A DNA stretch of 64,000 nt, from assembly GCA_029215795.1 (NCBI GenBank), contig JARDYH010000001.1:119438533-119502532 (forward strand), read 5' to 3'. How positions within the stretch are numbered: the first letter of the stretch is position 1; each line of letters begins with the position of its first letter. The notes beneath the pieces are model-generated. The model searched no databases. It saw only the letters and a program-made list of their open reading frames with translations, and was not told the origin of the DNA. Source of the DNA: Anniella stebbinsi (Eukaryota; Chordata; Lepidosauria; Squamata; Anniellidae). The translations under genes were made by a program, and so were the position numbers. Shown piece after piece: positions 21,970 to 34,144 of the stretch.

Positions 21970-24170
21970 TCAGTATTCTCAGAGCAGAGCAGGTGGGAGT
22001 TGCTTCACTCCCCCTGACTCAGCCTTGAGAAGCTGGGAGAGCTCTCTGTGAGTGTCTGGCAGAGTTGGGAGGAAGGGTGGGGGGTTGCAGAAGGATCAAC
22101 CAATTGAACATCATTCTGGTGAGCTGAGCAAAGACACCCTGTTTAGACAGAGGCCTTGCTGAAAGGCCAAATGCCCTTGTCTGTCAAAGGGTCCGGAAGT
22201 GCTGTCACACCTCTCCTAAGCTGATGCAAAGGTGAGGAGCCTTTACTAGGAACATCTCGTCTGCATTGCGCAAACCCCATCCCTGATTGGATCCCTCCTC
22301 ATCTGGGCCTCTGGAGGCACTCTGCCCATTGACTCTCCTAATTGGAACTTTGCATTGCTTAGGACTTGCCATGAAAAGTACTGTGAGGCTTTTCATAGAG
22401 TTGAACTCTCATTTTCTTTGGATTGTGTGTCTTTTTCATCAGTTCAGTGTACCAGCAGACTATGACTTTTGGACTTTCCTCTGCCTGGACTCATGAGACA
22501 TGGAGTTGCCCATGCAAAAGCAGTGACATGGAACTCTTTGCATCTGTAGGTTTACCTTTCTCTTCCTTGATCTTGTTTAGGCCTTGACCATGTTGCATGA
22601 CCAAGCTTGGACTAGCTCTCTTTGAGTGTTGGATGGTCTTTCAAGAATTTGCCTCTTTGATTTCCTGAGGAACCATGTCAGGAATCATTCCCCGCTCTTG
22701 TCTAGGTTTGGAACCCATGTATGGATTGACCCTTCCCTTGTGATCAGAACCATAGAGATGGCAACAGGGAAACTACATTGATGGGGATCTCAATTATGGC
22801 AGAAGTGATTTGACTGTTCTGGAATTTCTTGGAGCCTATAGCTACTGGCCATCAGCTATATGATTTCTGAAGTATGTAACCATTAAACTTTTGCCATGAG
22901 ATTTCTAGCAATAAAGAAGTCTCACTGTTTGGCGTGCCCTGTATCAGTTTGCCAGAATGTGTGCTTGCCTGGGGGACTGGGAAACCAGACAACTGATAAC
23001 TATTCAGAAACCTTAAGAGTGATGTTATATGCATCATATTCAAGGAGTTGCTAAGATTCTCACACAGGTTGCAGAAAGATAGGAGGCAAAACTATTCTAG
23101 CCATTTTGGTATTATAAGACTGGTTGCACCACAAAACTAATTAGTAGAGTAAAATTACTTGTGTTAATCTTCCAGTCTTGAGAACCTTGATCCTTCCTCC
23201 ATCAACTAATCATATTAAACAAAATCAGAAATGGTTGCTCTCACTAACCTCCAGTCAGAGCAGCCACTAAAAATAGCATAATTACAAGATTTTTTTTAAT
23301 ATATTCAAATGCATTTAATCTTCAGCAGGATTTTTCTGATTGCTGGTAGTGAATATGCATACTTGACCTTTCCCAGCTCTTCATGCTCAGGCCAGAACTC
23401 AGCAACTAGTTTGGCTGAAAAGAGCAGAGCACTGCACAGGAATAGCTGGATATCTGCTAAATCAAAATAGTTATGGATTCAACAAAATTAATTTGGATTT
23501 ATTTATTTATATAAAAATGCCTTTTTTATGATATCAAAGAAAAAGGCAGGTCTACAAAAGAGAAAATAATGTATATGGTTGTACGGTGTCTTGAAATTTT
23601 CTGTTCCAGTATATTATACATAAAATCAAGTATTCAATTAACCTGTCTCAATGAGTCATCCTTTAATGTCCTGTAATATGTTAACAAAGTTAACCGCTAT
23701 AGAGTCCAGAGCTGAAGCAATACATATTTTTGCTGATATTAAAAACTTACTAATTAGAGATCATCATCTGAAATAGTATCCTTTAAGTGATACTATTTAT
23801 TTAGATGATAAACTATCATCTGTTTGATTAATTCCAGCAGTTCCCACTGTAATCAAACTCACAACCTATCTATTTGTAAAAGAATTCCATAAGGGTGCAT
23901 TACCTTAAGGGTATGCATAAGGTATCAGCATTTGGTACGTGAATCATCAACAATAACCATACTACAAGTTCCATTATATAAGTTATTTTCACATACACAG
24001 TTACACACAAGTGCAATTGAATAGGTGTTGATATGATTTTCTACCCAGATCCTTTAACGTTTATGATGTTTGACATTAATAATTTGCTTTATCATGAATA
24101 AATGAGTACTGATGGAGAAAACATAAACAATATCTCTTCTCTGGAAATACTGGAATGTGATGGTCTTATT
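21970..24170. other. No gene seen
   Basis: No recognisable repeat or coding region. Short open frames are not protein-like. Confidence 0.5.
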
Positions 24171-24490
24171 TAGACTGACCATATGAAAAGGAGGACAGGA
24201 CTCATGTAACTTTAACAGTTGTAGAGAAAAGGGAATTTCAGCCAGTGACATTCGTATGCAATTAGTTCGTGATGAAATTCCCTCTTCATCACAACAGTTA
24301 AAGTTGCAGGCACTATACTAGAGTGACTATGTACAAAAGAAGGCAGGTCCCCTGCAACTTTAACTGTTGTGATAAAGAGGGAATTTCACCAGGAACTAAT
24401 TGCATACAAATGACACTGGCTGAAATTCCCTTTTCTCTACAACTTTTAAAGTTACATGAGCCCTGTCCTCTTTTTCACATGGTCACCCTA
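24171..24490. mobile_element. hAT-like MITE (tagggtgacc family), copy 1
   Basis: 320-bp palindromic element with ends tagactgacc and ggtcacccta. It is flanked by a perfect 8-bp direct duplication, gtcttatt, at 24163-24170 and 24491-24498. The 8-bp duplication is the hAT hallmark. The interior folds: cctctt(c)atcacaacagttaaag and its complement appear in both halves. No coding. Related copies lie at 35812, 41220 and 61790. Confidence 0.9.
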
Positions 24491-24662
24491 GTCTTATTCC
24501 CACTGCTTTCCCTACCTTATTGACCACTTTTGAAATGTTATATGTTATTAAATATCAAATCTAAGAGTCTGAAGGCCAAACTAAATATTCTCCTAACTAT
24601 GCATGGTCTAGCTTTGTGCTATAGTATGACAGGCTATGAAAATAGTAAAATTAACACACAGT

Positions 24663-24735
24663 ACAATCCTTTATATGTTTATGTGGCATTCAGTGGGCTT
24701 ATTCTCAAGTAAGTGGGTATAGGATTGTAACCTAA
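24663..24735 (+). repeat. Short dispersed repeat (actcagaagtaag family), decayed
   Basis: Contains agtacaatcctttatatgtt, agtgggcttattctcaagta and gggtataggattgtaacct, matching 3220-3316 in order. Confidence 0.5.
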
Positions 24736-24821
24736 TTGTATTCAAATATATAGAGATACTGTATTATATATGTGTTGTAACCTTCCCTCTCCCCTGTGAG
24801 GGAAGGTTACAATAGCTGGGA

Positions 24822-25079
24822 TTGTTTAGCTTGGAAAAAAGGACGGTAAGAGGAGACATGATAGAGGTGTTCAAAATTATGCATGGTGTGAGGAATGTGG
24901 ATAGGGAGACATTTTTGTCCCTCTCTCAAAATACTAGAACCCAGGGTCATCCCATGAAGCTGATTGGCTGGAGATTCAGGACAAATAAAAGGAAGTACTT
25001 CTTCACACAGTACATAGTTAAATTATGGAATTCACTACCACAAGATGTAATGATGGCCATCAATTTGGATGGCTACAAA
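24822..25079 (+). pseudogene. CR1-group ORF2 C-terminal fragment
   Basis: About 86 residues without a stop: VRGDMIEVFKIMHG, then LSLSQNTRTQGHPMKLIG, KRKYFFTQYIVKLWNSLPQD and INLDGYK. The R-GD-IE-FK and LWNSLP motifs are the C-terminal signature of CR1-group LINE polyproteins. The first in-frame codon is a TTG with no start context, since this is the tail of a much longer protein. RT and endonuclease domains are absent. Confidence 0.8.
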
Positions 25080-25150
25080 ATTATTATTATTTATTATTTT
25101 ATTCCATTTATATACCGCCCCATAGCCGAAGCTCTCTGGGCGGTTTACAA
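25080..25150. mobile_element. Nested short retroposon fragment (ataccgcccc... tail)
   Basis: An ATT-rich run followed by tttatataccgccccatagc and ctctgggcggtttacaaaa is inserted into the CR1-group copy. The word tacaaaa appears on both sides (25075-25081 and about 25145-25151), consistent with a short target duplication. The core resembles the 3' end of reptile LINEs. Confidence 0.6.
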
Positions 25151-25522
25151 AAAAGAGGGTTGTATAAATTCCTGGAGGAGAAGGCTATCAATGGCTACTA
25201 GTCCTGATGGTTATGTGCTCCCTCTAGTATCCATGGCAGTAAGCCTGTGTGCACCAGTTGCTGGGGAACATGGGTTGGAGGGTGCTGTTGCACCATGTCC
25301 TGCTTTGTTGGTCCCTGGTCTACAGCTGGTTGGCCACTGTATGAGCAGTGTGCTGGACTAGATGGACCCTTAGTCTGATCCAGCATGGCACTTCTTATGT
25401 TCATACGTTCTTTTGTGCAGATGGGAGGTGCATTGCATCTACATTTAAGTGGACCATTGCTTTATTAAAAAAATGCTTGCAATTTGGAACCTTGTAATTG
25501 CTTTAAGGAAACATTGGGTTAT

Positions 25523-25856
25523 ATGTCACTTTACGCTAGCAGAAAACCTACATGAGTTAGCATTGTTCTGCTAGCATTTGCACAACAGCTAACAGAACAA
25601 CTAACACAATTAGTGCAAGCAACACCTAAACTAATGAAACCATTCCACGTACAATGGTTCGTGGAATGCCTTGTGGAACACTTTGCAGAGCAACTTGCCA
25701 AACAGCTTGTGTCTTTTGCAATGCCCTGTGAAACAGCTTGTGAAACAGCTTGCACAATGGCTTCACAAGTGGAACTGAAGTAACGGTTTTAGAACTTGTG
25801 GAAGGATGAAAAAGGGTTTCTGAAGTGGAAGTGGCTTTCTACTAGCAGAATGACAC
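25523..25856. mobile_element. Probable foldback MITE (tgtcattctgctag ends)
   Basis: The left end tgtcactttacgctagcaga and the right end ctactagcagaatgaca are imperfect complements. The interior contains repeated aacagcttgtg units (25697-25760), which also give a short Cys/Ser-rich spurious frame on the minus strand. No target duplication established. Confidence 0.5.
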
Positions 25857-26083
25857 CATGGGATACAAACCATTGTTTAAACAATGTGCAGACGCTAATC
25901 ATTTAGTTATATCTAATGCAGAAGTCAAAATCCACAAATGTAGGTGCTCTTAAGCAAAATGGTTTCATCTTCTATATAGGGCATATACTACAATTGCAAT
26001 CTACATCAGTAGCCTTGAGTAAGTGGGCAGAGCTCAAGGTATGCAGAGGTTTCTTATTTCTGCATGAAGTACCCTTCAGCCTG

Positions 26084-26136
26084 ATGAAGAAGAAGAAGAA
26101 GAAGAAGAAGAAGAAGAAGAAGAAGAAGAAGAAGAA
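26084..26136. repeat. (GAA)n microsatellite
   Basis: Pure GAA/AAG array; translates to poly-Lys in one frame. Confidence 0.95.
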
Positions 26137-26139
26137 TGG

Positions 26140-27653
26140 CCCTCACAACTCTCCCCCTTTTTTGGAATCTTCACAAATTAATATTATTTTGATAACACAA
26201 TAAGGTCAAGCAGTAACTTTATGTTGTGTATGGAGCTAATAGAACATGAGAAGTTCTTTGCCAGAGTCTGCCACAGAAACAAATACAAGATGTGACAGGT
26301 TGGCACAGAACACCTACGGAGGTGAGGAAAAGAAATACCAGGGGCAGCGGACCACAGGTTGGAGAAATTAGTTCTAAAAAGAGTTGACAGCTTGATAGCC
26401 TACTACTTTAATGAGCAAATAAAATCCCAAATCACTGTCTTTTCACTTTCACCTGTTAGGGAAATGCTATAAAATATGAAGTAGAAATTATTTCACTAAA
26501 AGGCAGATTCTTTCCATCTCTACATATTTGTATTTAGCAGTAAGCAGTACCATGTCTCTTTGTTGTGAGTAATACACACAATGGGTCAGAGGTTATTTGG
26601 CCTGCTACTTGGTAACAGCACCCCCAATCCCTTCTTGCTACTCAAGAAGAGAGAAATTATCCACAGCGCAGTTCTGTCTCACTCCCAGTGACTAAACATC
26701 TCACGCTTTCTTTTCAGCTGAGAAAATACACCCTCTTTCAAGTGAATGCAAGTAGAAACTCCCTCCAGACATTCCCCTTCACCACAGGAAGGTTGGGGAC
26801 TGAGGATTGGGGCCGATATGCACAGCCCCTTACACATGTTGATATACTCTGTTCCAGTGTCCCATTTCCCAATACAAGTGTCAGCATTTGGAGTCATCTC
26901 TTAAAATTAAAAGGTTCTAAGCATTGTAGGTTATAAATATGTCACATAATGGCCATTCCTGCACTTCCTATCCAAGCTGATGTATAGAAATTGCATTTCA
27001 TATCTTGTTTTCACTGCCTCTTACTAGTGATTTGGTTAATTAACACTTCCAAGTATAACCTCTCTTCGTAATTCAGGAAAGTGTGAAATTGCTTTATTGG
27101 CAATGAGAAGGGTGAAGAAATGTTCCAAAGTCACACATATTGCTCCGTACCTGGAGTTAAAAATTAAATAAATCCACTTCCCAAGCACTGGAAGCTGAGG
27201 CAATAAACATACATGAGTCAATTCTTTACTCCACCAGATCTTTCCATTCTCAATGACTCAGGTCAGATTCATGGACAGTGCTTTCCATTCTAATTCATAT
27301 TTGCTTTTTTGTAACCTGAGTGCAAGCATGCTAGGGCATGAGTAGGGATTTTATTCCTGTCTGGAAATAGGGCTGCATCGCAGTTAGGTGTTCCGAGGCA
27401 GAGTAATGTTACATAAATGAAAGCCAATTTACCACTGCCCCTATTGATTTTGTAACGGTTAACACCACCCAAGAATATTGTACAGTAGGAGGAAAACAAA
27501 CAAAAGAGCAAATATGAATCACTCATGCTAGCCACAATTCAGCAGAGCTGGAGAATGCTTCAAAGCATAGTCTCAAATTCCAATTACCAGCAAAGCCAAG
27601 TCAGCCAGAGATGAGAGGGAAAACTCCCCAACACCAAATTGGTTGGAGGTGGC
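26140..27653. other. No gene seen
   Basis: No recognisable transposon or coding feature. Confidence 0.5.
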
Positions 27654-27694
27654 CTTTGTTTGTTTATTTGTTTGTTTGTTTGTTGTTTGTTTGT
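27654..27694. repeat. (TTTG)n microsatellite
   Basis: Imperfect TTTG/TTG array. Confidence 0.9.
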
Positions 27695-28347
27695 TGAATC
27701 TGGCAGTAATGAACTGCTATTGCCTGCAGACACAATGGCTATAGAGCATGGGCCACCCTTGGGTGGCATGGATAGAATATTTTTCAGTAATTTAAATCTG
27801 AACAGAACTCTACCTGTATGCACTGATTCCAAGGTTTTAAAAAATAAAATAATCCTAGGCTAAAACATTGTAACTTCTAGCAAAAAGAAGGATAAACAAT
27901 GTAAAATGCAATGGGCTATGAGAGAGAAAAAAAACTGCCTTCACTTTATATGCAAAACATTCTACCATTCTCAAAAGAGCCCTTGTCAACACGTGGATTG
28001 AGTGACAGTTGGTACAAGGAAATGTTAGTTTCCCTTGTTCTTCTCAGCTTAGAGGAAAATTACAAGCTGCCTTCCACTTAATAATTGCAAATGTAAACCA
28101 CCAACTTTTGTGGTCAGAGGAGACTGGTTAAATAAGTACTTGCTAAGGGATAAAACCTCTTAACTCAGAGTAATGTCAATGACTCAAAAGAATATTAACT
28201 AACAATAGCACTTGCAAAGAACATTTGCCTCTGCTCTAATAGTAACCATAGCCAGAAGCCTGCTTGGTGGGAAAGAACATTTTTTCAATGCAGATGAAAA
28301 CTAGATCAGAGGAATTACCTTCACGCTTGCCCCATTTATGGAAATGA

Positions 28348-28860
28348 CCATAACATGAGCCATGCTGGATCAGACCAAGGATCCATCTATTACAGTTTAC
28401 ACTGTGGACAACCAGTTATCTACAGGAAACCTACAAGCAGAACATGAATGCAACAGCACCCTCCCACCCATGTTCCCCAGCAATTGGTATACATAGGCAT
28501 ATTGCCTCTAATACTGGAGGTAGTGCATAGCCATCAGGACTCTAACCATTCCTCCAGGAACTTATCTAACCCTCAGTTAAAGCCATCCAAATTGGAGGCC
28601 ATCACCACATCTTGTGGCAGTGAATTCCACAATCTAACTGTGCACTGTGTGAAGAAGTGCTTCCTTCTACCTTTCCTGAATCACGCACCAATCAGCTTCA
28701 TGGGATGACCCCAGGTTCTAGTAGTATGGGAAAGGGAGAAAAATGTTTCCCTGTCCACATTCTCCACACCACTCATAATGCTGTATACCTCTATCATGTC
28801 TCCCCTCACATGCCTTTTTTCTAAGCCAAAAAATCCAAATGTAACTTTTCCTCATAGGGG
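28348..28860 (-). mobile_element. CR1-group LINE 3' end
   Basis: The reverse complement follows the 24.8-25.4 kb copy closely: tgctggatcagaccaaggat at the 3' end, ccccagcaattggtatacat, then coding-derived cttgtggcagtgaattccac (LWNSLP region) and ctctatcatgtctcccctc (RGDMIE region). It is uninterrupted and therefore shows the state of the family without the nested fragment seen at 25080-25150. The coding frame is broken. Confidence 0.8.
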
Positions 28861-28869
28861 AATTGATGG

Positions 28870-29469
28870 AGCACTATGTGAAGTGTAGGTATGGTGTGAG
28901 TGAGACCTCAATCAAAAGAAAAGCCAGGTAAATATGGAAGACAGACAGGATGTTACCAATGCTTGGCATGGCCTTAATAAACAGCCAAAAACTGAGATTG
29001 GGGTGGGGTAGGGAACGTAGCAGTTCCCCTTGTGTGCAAACTGAAATTTATCAACTAGCTTTATTATGAACATGCCAGCAGCCCTGATTGGAAGGGAAGA
29101 ACCAAAGAGACATGGCTGTAGTAGTTTTTCTTGAAAGCTTCCTCCATAGATCATACAAAAAGAGGTGACCCAACATTCTCATATTTTGTTTCACCTTTTG
29201 AATCTCTCGTCTCATCATTTGAGACAGGATTGCAGTTTTGTGGCACCAACACCACACTTCAGTAAAATGACTAAATTAGAAATAGCTGTTCCTCAGGTCT
29301 TCAAAGAATGAAACCATAGTCAAGTCTAATAAAGTCCATCTTTTATTGCTCGCCCAGTGTGGGGTAAACAAATAACATTTGCTCATATTGTGCCTGCTTA
29401 CAACAGAGGCTATGGCAGGATATAACATTTCAAAAGCAGATTGAAAATGGCATGTGGAATGTATCATGG
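28870..29469. other. No gene seen
   Basis: No feature recognised. Confidence 0.5.
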
Positions 29470-29524
29470 CCCCCAACAGTGCACTTCAATACCATTATAA
29501 AATAGTAGTGTAGATCCTGCCTAC
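29470..29524. mobile_element. Partial MITE, ggcaggatctacac type
   Basis: Contains ccccaacagtgcacttcaat, accattataaaatagtagtg and tagatcctgcct, the right half of the element seen whole at 39856-40008. Confidence 0.55.
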
Positions 29525-29568
29525 GACTCGTATCCGAAGAAGCTTTCATGTAAAAGAGTTGTCAGAAT

Positions 29569-29665
29569 TTTATTTATTTATTTATTCATTCATTCATGCA
29601 TTTAATACATTTCTTGGCCACCTTTCAGCATAGGAGCCCTCCCAAGGTGGCTTACAATTTATCTC
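29569..29665 (-). mobile_element. Retroposon 3' tail
   Basis: A TTTA/TTCA-rich run is followed by tggccacctttcagcatagg and aaggtggcttacaattta, the pattern of a reversed LINE or SINE 3' end. Too short to assign to a family. Confidence 0.45.
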
Positions 29666-29939
29666 CACATCTTCTAAGCCCCCCCCCCTCAGTCTGTCCT
29701 GAGGGTCAGGAAACCATCCTGAAGGGTGTGGCCCATGGTACAGAGACTGAACGGGGCCAAAAAAGCCCCTTTACACCAACGTCTTTCTCAGAGCATTTTT
29801 CGGATCCTTATATAAGATAGGCAAGGGGGAGGGAAGGCACCAGCTCATGCCTCCCCAAAAACCCTTCTGCTGCAGAAACTGGTGAAATTCAGTCTCATAT
29901 CTAATATGGACAGTTTCAATGAACAACTAGCCTAGTAAG

Positions 29940-30579
29940 TGTGAAGGACGTAGCTTTTGAAAATGAACTGCTCTGCAAGGAAAGTTGTTGGACGGGAAGC
30001 AGAAAGTGGGAACCTTGGAGCTCAAGGGAGGAGGGTGATGGAGGAACAGAATGTTGACATAGTTTCTGGGCTGGTTATCTCAAGCCGTACCAGCCAAGGT
30101 TATGCAGGTGGCTGATGTTAACGAACTTCAGCTGTGAGGAATTAGGGAGGGCTGGTTTCCATGGCAACGAGACCAGCCCAAGAGAAGGTAGAAAAATGAC
30201 AGTCTGGGTGGAGTTCGGCATCTCTTTGGGGCAGAGGCTTTGCTCGAAGGTGATCTCCATCCAGCCGGATCAAGTCGGGTGCTAGTTAGAATTTTATTGT
30301 TTTATAACCTGCTCGGTTTGGGGTTGCTTAGCACTTTTAAGAGTGTGCTTGATTGGTTGGGGTCCTCATTGTTTTGTGGCTTTTGCTGGTTTGTGCTGCT
30401 AATACCAAACCTACCTCATTCCTTTTTTAAAAAAAAACCTTTTCCTTTCCTTCCCAACCACCTAACCCCTATTTTGCTATTTTACGTGTATAATCTCTTC
30501 TGCTTTGACCAAGGCCTTAACTTAGAGTAGAGTGTGAATAAACTTGCTTTGGTCCCTAAATTCTGTGTGGTTATTTCCA
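29940..30579 (+). mobile_element. Candidate solo LTR
   Basis: The stretch starts tgtgaaggacg and has a polyadenylation-type signal (gaataaacttgctttggtcc) about 40 bases before ttctgtgtggttatttcca, an arrangement common in retroviral or gypsy LTRs. No matching target duplication or internal region was found, so the call is tentative. Confidence 0.3.
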
Positions 30580-30989
30580 GCGTTGGCTCAAACCAGCTTT
30601 GGCTGGGGAACTGGGTGACGGGAAGGGAAACACCTTGCCATGGCAAGGAATGCTTCACGTTCTCTTGACAGTAAGGACTACTTTGTCATTTGGAAGGAGA
30701 CTCAAAACCTATTCAGGCATTCAGATATTCAGAAATTCAGATATTTTAACATGAAGATGGGGCTATATACTCCTGTCCCACTCCGCCATCCCCAAACTCC
30801 CTGTGTCGACAAGGAAGCTCTGAAGAACAGCTGTAACTGTGTACAGCTTAACACAGTGATAGTAGTCTACATGACTGGGAACCCTGAGCAGGGCTCCCAA
30901 TCATGTGGAGCATTGCCACTGCATTCGGTCGAATGTGGTTACAGTTCTCCTTCAGACCTTCATATCCTAACCCGCTGCATACTGTTTTT

Positions 30990-31128
30990 TGGAGAACATG
31001 AGCAGGACACTGCTATTCCATATGTCCTAATTGTGGGTTTCCCACAGGGAGCTGGTTGGCTACTGGACTAGAATGCTGGAATAGCTAGACCCTTGGTCTG
31101 CCCCAGCATAGCTCCTCTTCTGTTCTTA
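30990..31128 (+). mobile_element. CR1-group LINE 3' terminal fragment
   Basis: Contains gctggttggctactggacta, gaatgctggaatagctagac, ccttggtctgccccagcata and cttctgttctta, the last 140 bases of the CR1-group family. Confidence 0.65.
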
Positions 31129-31139
31129 ACCCTCCATTG

Positions 31140-32290
31140 CTAGCATTTTTGAACGACTAAAGAGGGCTTCATACAAGAGGCCCAACCATTCTGTTTAAAG
31201 ATAGTTATGTAATTGCTACCTCAGAAGGATTCCATTTTGGTGTGTCATTGGTCTTAGCACAAGCATATTTTTACTTTCTGATTTAAGTTCAGTCAGTGCA
31301 TGCATCCACTTATCTGCTCCTTACAAGGGAAATGTTTAGCTCAAGCCAGTATGGGCTCTAGCCCCTTGTAATATAACAACAAACCATTAAGAGACACAGT
31401 GGTGCTCAAGCATCAGGAAAGGTGATTGTGCAAAGAGAATTGCCCTCATGAGGCAAACAATCATGTGAAACTCCATTTTTCTTCTACCTAGTTCATTCAA
31501 TACAATTGGATAGTTCTATCGAAACAATGAAGATGTGAAGTGGGATTCTAACCAAATCTACAAGGAATGTAAAGGACTCCCTGAGTTATTATTGAGGAAT
31601 ACACATTTCCTGAGATAAGCTTGTAATGCCTTTTAAAAAGTTGGCTAGCTGCCCAAAAGGCAGCTTAGCATATCTCAGTAATGGGAAATTTCCTCTAATT
31701 CTGCCCATGAGGAAGTAACCCTTTTAGTTGAATGAACTTTAATTTGAAAGTATTCTGAGTAGAGACTCGAGCAAGTCTCCTCTTCTAGGAAATAATCATT
31801 ATTACTAATGTGTACCTAGAGACTGAGAGCCCCAATTTTGATTTCTAATGAAAAATAGTCTACATTAAGAACTCTTTCCACTATTTTTAGGTGCATTTGC
31901 ATTTATATCCAGTACCCGCCATACCCTCTTCTAATTTGGAGGCATATGGTTTGAGACACCAGGTCACAGATCTCATTTGATAGATTTAATTGGCAAGGCT
32001 GTATCAGAAATCATGACAAAAGAATATGATTTTGTTTCAGTTCTCATAAAGAAAGATTCAGTGTCTTGCATTATTCTGGTGATCTTTGCTATCTATCTGG
32101 CACTGGAAATGTATTATTATTAGTAGTCGTAGTAGTATTAGTATTTAAAATAAATATATCACAAGTTCAAACTTTAGATTTTTAAAAAAATTGTCATCCA
32201 GAATTAATTTTGTTTACTTTGGAAATAGCCATTTGTTCATATCTTCGTAGCTCTTTCAACACTCCAATATCTGTTGGTTTTGTTTTTATT
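31140..32290. other. No gene seen
   Basis: No recognisable feature apart from an imperfect TAG/TTA run near 32113-32150. Confidence 0.5.
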
Positions 32291-32295
32291 TTGTT

Positions 32296-32640
32296 TTTGT
32301 TTTTGTTTAAGACATTTTTTCTCTCTCCTTTAAAAAAAATATCCTAAGGAGGTTTACAAAGAAGAAAAACAAAACAACAATAAAGCAGCAATTAAAATGC
32401 ATCTAACCGATTAAAAACAGATTGGCAAAAATTTAATCTAAGAGCCAGCAAGAAGGATAAAATCAAGCATAGAAAGTCAGAAAGAAAGGGATTTTCAAAG
32501 GCTGTCTAAAAATGGGAAGAGAAGGAACTTGCCAGATTTCCTGAAGATGGGAGATTTACAATTATGGCATCACCCCCAAAATGGCCCTGACCCTGTTAAC
32601 TGCCAATCTGAACTTAACTTCTGATGTTGATCTTAAGTAT
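32296..32640 (-). mobile_element. Decayed L2-like LINE 3' region
   Basis: aaggaggtttacaaagaag, followed by an A-rich stretch with aattaaaatgcatctaaccg and ttaaaaacagattgg, resembles the reversed 3' untranslated region of the L2-type copies at 52.1 and 62.7 kb. Strongly decayed. Confidence 0.45.
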
Positions 32641-32889
32641 TTGTCTATCAGTATGAAAAGCTTTTGAAGTAAAGAAGCTAGTGGATTGACTCATTAATCT
32701 TTTTGTGTGCAATGACTGACTTATCAAAATTGTGCTACAGGCTGATAAGAAACAGATTTGTTTCTGTCTTAACAGTGATGTCTTTCCTGCATTCCCCATG
32801 TTTATGGGTCCAATGTTCAACAATATCATCTAATAAAGAGCATATAACATGCTCATGAAATAAAACACTTCTGTGCAAGAGAGCTAGTC

Positions 32890-33260
32890 AGGCATGTTAC
32901 TGAGAATGATGGAGCAGGATTAAAGAAACCCTGAGTCTGAATTTCCCTCTCAACAATAAAAGTCATCTGTGACCTTGGGTCAAGTCACGGACTGGGTTTG
33001 CGTAACACGCTAACCCACATTCAGTGGTGGAATGTGGGTTGTTGAACCATGGGTTGTTTGTTGAAATGTGGATTAGCATGTTGTCTGAACCCAGGACATT
33101 TGTGCAGGTTAGTTTGTTAACTATGCAGTGTGGCTTATTTTTCTCAAACAGGCCACCTTGAGAACCTATGGTTTCTGGTTAACAAGCCACTCTGAACATC
33201 CCTACTTTCTCTAAGTTTAACCTATGATTGCCTAGGGTTGTTGTGAGAATAAAATGGTGT
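32890..33260 (+). mobile_element. Sauria-type SINE split by a MITE
   Basis: The left part carries gactctgaatttccctctc-like sequence and ctgtgaccttgggtcaagtc. The right part carries taagtttaacctatgattgc and agggttgttgtgagaataaaatgg. In intact copies these two blocks are adjacent, so about 200 bp (roughly 32992-33205) has been inserted. Confidence 0.65.
32993..33205. mobile_element. MITE with tgggttnnnnnnaacacgctaaccc ends, nested in SINE
   Basis: ctgggtttgcgtaacacgct (from 32992) is complementary, imperfectly, to agcatgttgtctgaacccag ending at 33093, forming a hairpin. Further sequence to about 33205 (ggttaacaagccactctgaac) looks like the outer right end of the same family. Related motifs occur in the tandem units at 41852-42117. 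Confidence 0.55.
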
Positions 33261-33339
33261 GTTGTGTGTTAATACTGAACTCAACTCTCCAAATTTTATG
33301 TAACCACAATGGCCCAGGTATGCAAAGAGAGTGGTATTG

Positions 33340-34080
33340 CCAGGATTCAGGGAACCCAAAGCTTTGTACAAGTACATTTGTGAGTGGAGAAGGAAGCATA
33401 GAATAAAGACACAGGCACAGAACTTGGGTTAAATTAGGGTCTCTTTATTTGAAAAATATGGGAAGTTCACCTCTCCCTGGATCTGCATGTGAAAGTATAA
33501 GAATCGATGGGTCCTTCCTCAGGCGACTTGCCTGGCTTTATGGGTGAGCACTCTCCAAAGCCAGGAGTCAGACCCTGCATAGTCTCACATCGCAGGGCCA
33601 CACCTGCCGGAACTCCATGGGAAGGGCTCCGTCAACATAAAACTGTTCCTGGAAAGAAAAACCCAGGAGATCAAATCATCCAGATGTACAGGCAAAAGTC
33701 AATGTATGGCTAAGTAGTGCACGGACAAGGCCGAGCCACCCGAAGGCCAGGGCCTAGGCGGGACCCGAACAGGTGCACAAACTGAGAGGGGAGGGGGAGG
33801 CAACACCAAACCATGCTCCACCGGTGCACCTCCGCCTCCTCTCAAGTCACCGAAGAGTGAGAGTGACACAGGTAGCTGGTCCGCACAGATGTGCAGCAGC
33901 TGCCCCGATTGTCGCTGCCGCTGCTGCCATTTCTCCCACCGATCGCAGCCACCGACTCCATCAGGGATCACCCCACGCTGCCCCACCTTTGTCTCCAAAG
34001 GCACACGTGCCTATGCACATGAGGTGCCTTCATTCTACTCCTTCCCCCTAGCCGCTTCCCACCCAAGCTATTCTGGCTGG
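33340..34080 (-). mobile_element. Possible short Ngaro-like or LTR-like relic
   Basis: On the minus strand, caaataaagagaccctaatt then aacccaagttctgtgcctg resembles the 3' end of the Ngaro-like element at 53.96-54.03 kb (ataataaagtggcccatg, then tttaaatcccaatttggtg). Upstream on that strand lies a GC-rich stretch (33720-34080), like the 5' region of that element. No coding domain is present, so this may be a non-autonomous derivative. Confidence 0.35.
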
Positions 34081-34095
34081 ATGGGTAAAGGTGTG

Positions 34096-34097
<2 letters not shown>

Positions 34098-34141
<44 letters not shown>
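34098..34141. repeat. (AAT)n microsatellite
   Basis: Pure TAA/AAT array. Confidence 0.95.

Positions 34142-34144
<3 letters not shown>

Larger units (their letters stand above)
24790..25402 (+). mobile_element. CR1-group LINE, 5'-truncated 3' end
   Basis: The coding end of a CR1/L2-group ORF2 is followed by a 3' untranslated region (ctggaggagaaggctatcaa, cagttgctggggaacatggg, tggactagatggacccttag, and ends cttcttatgttcata). It is interrupted at 25080-25150 by another repeat. It is one of five copies of this family in the window, in both orientations. Confidence 0.8.

Noticed and set aside
25531..25755. Cys/Ser-rich 74-codon minus-strand frame resembling a small secreted protein
   Set aside because: It arises from repeated aacagcttgtg units in a foldback repeat; no signal peptide.
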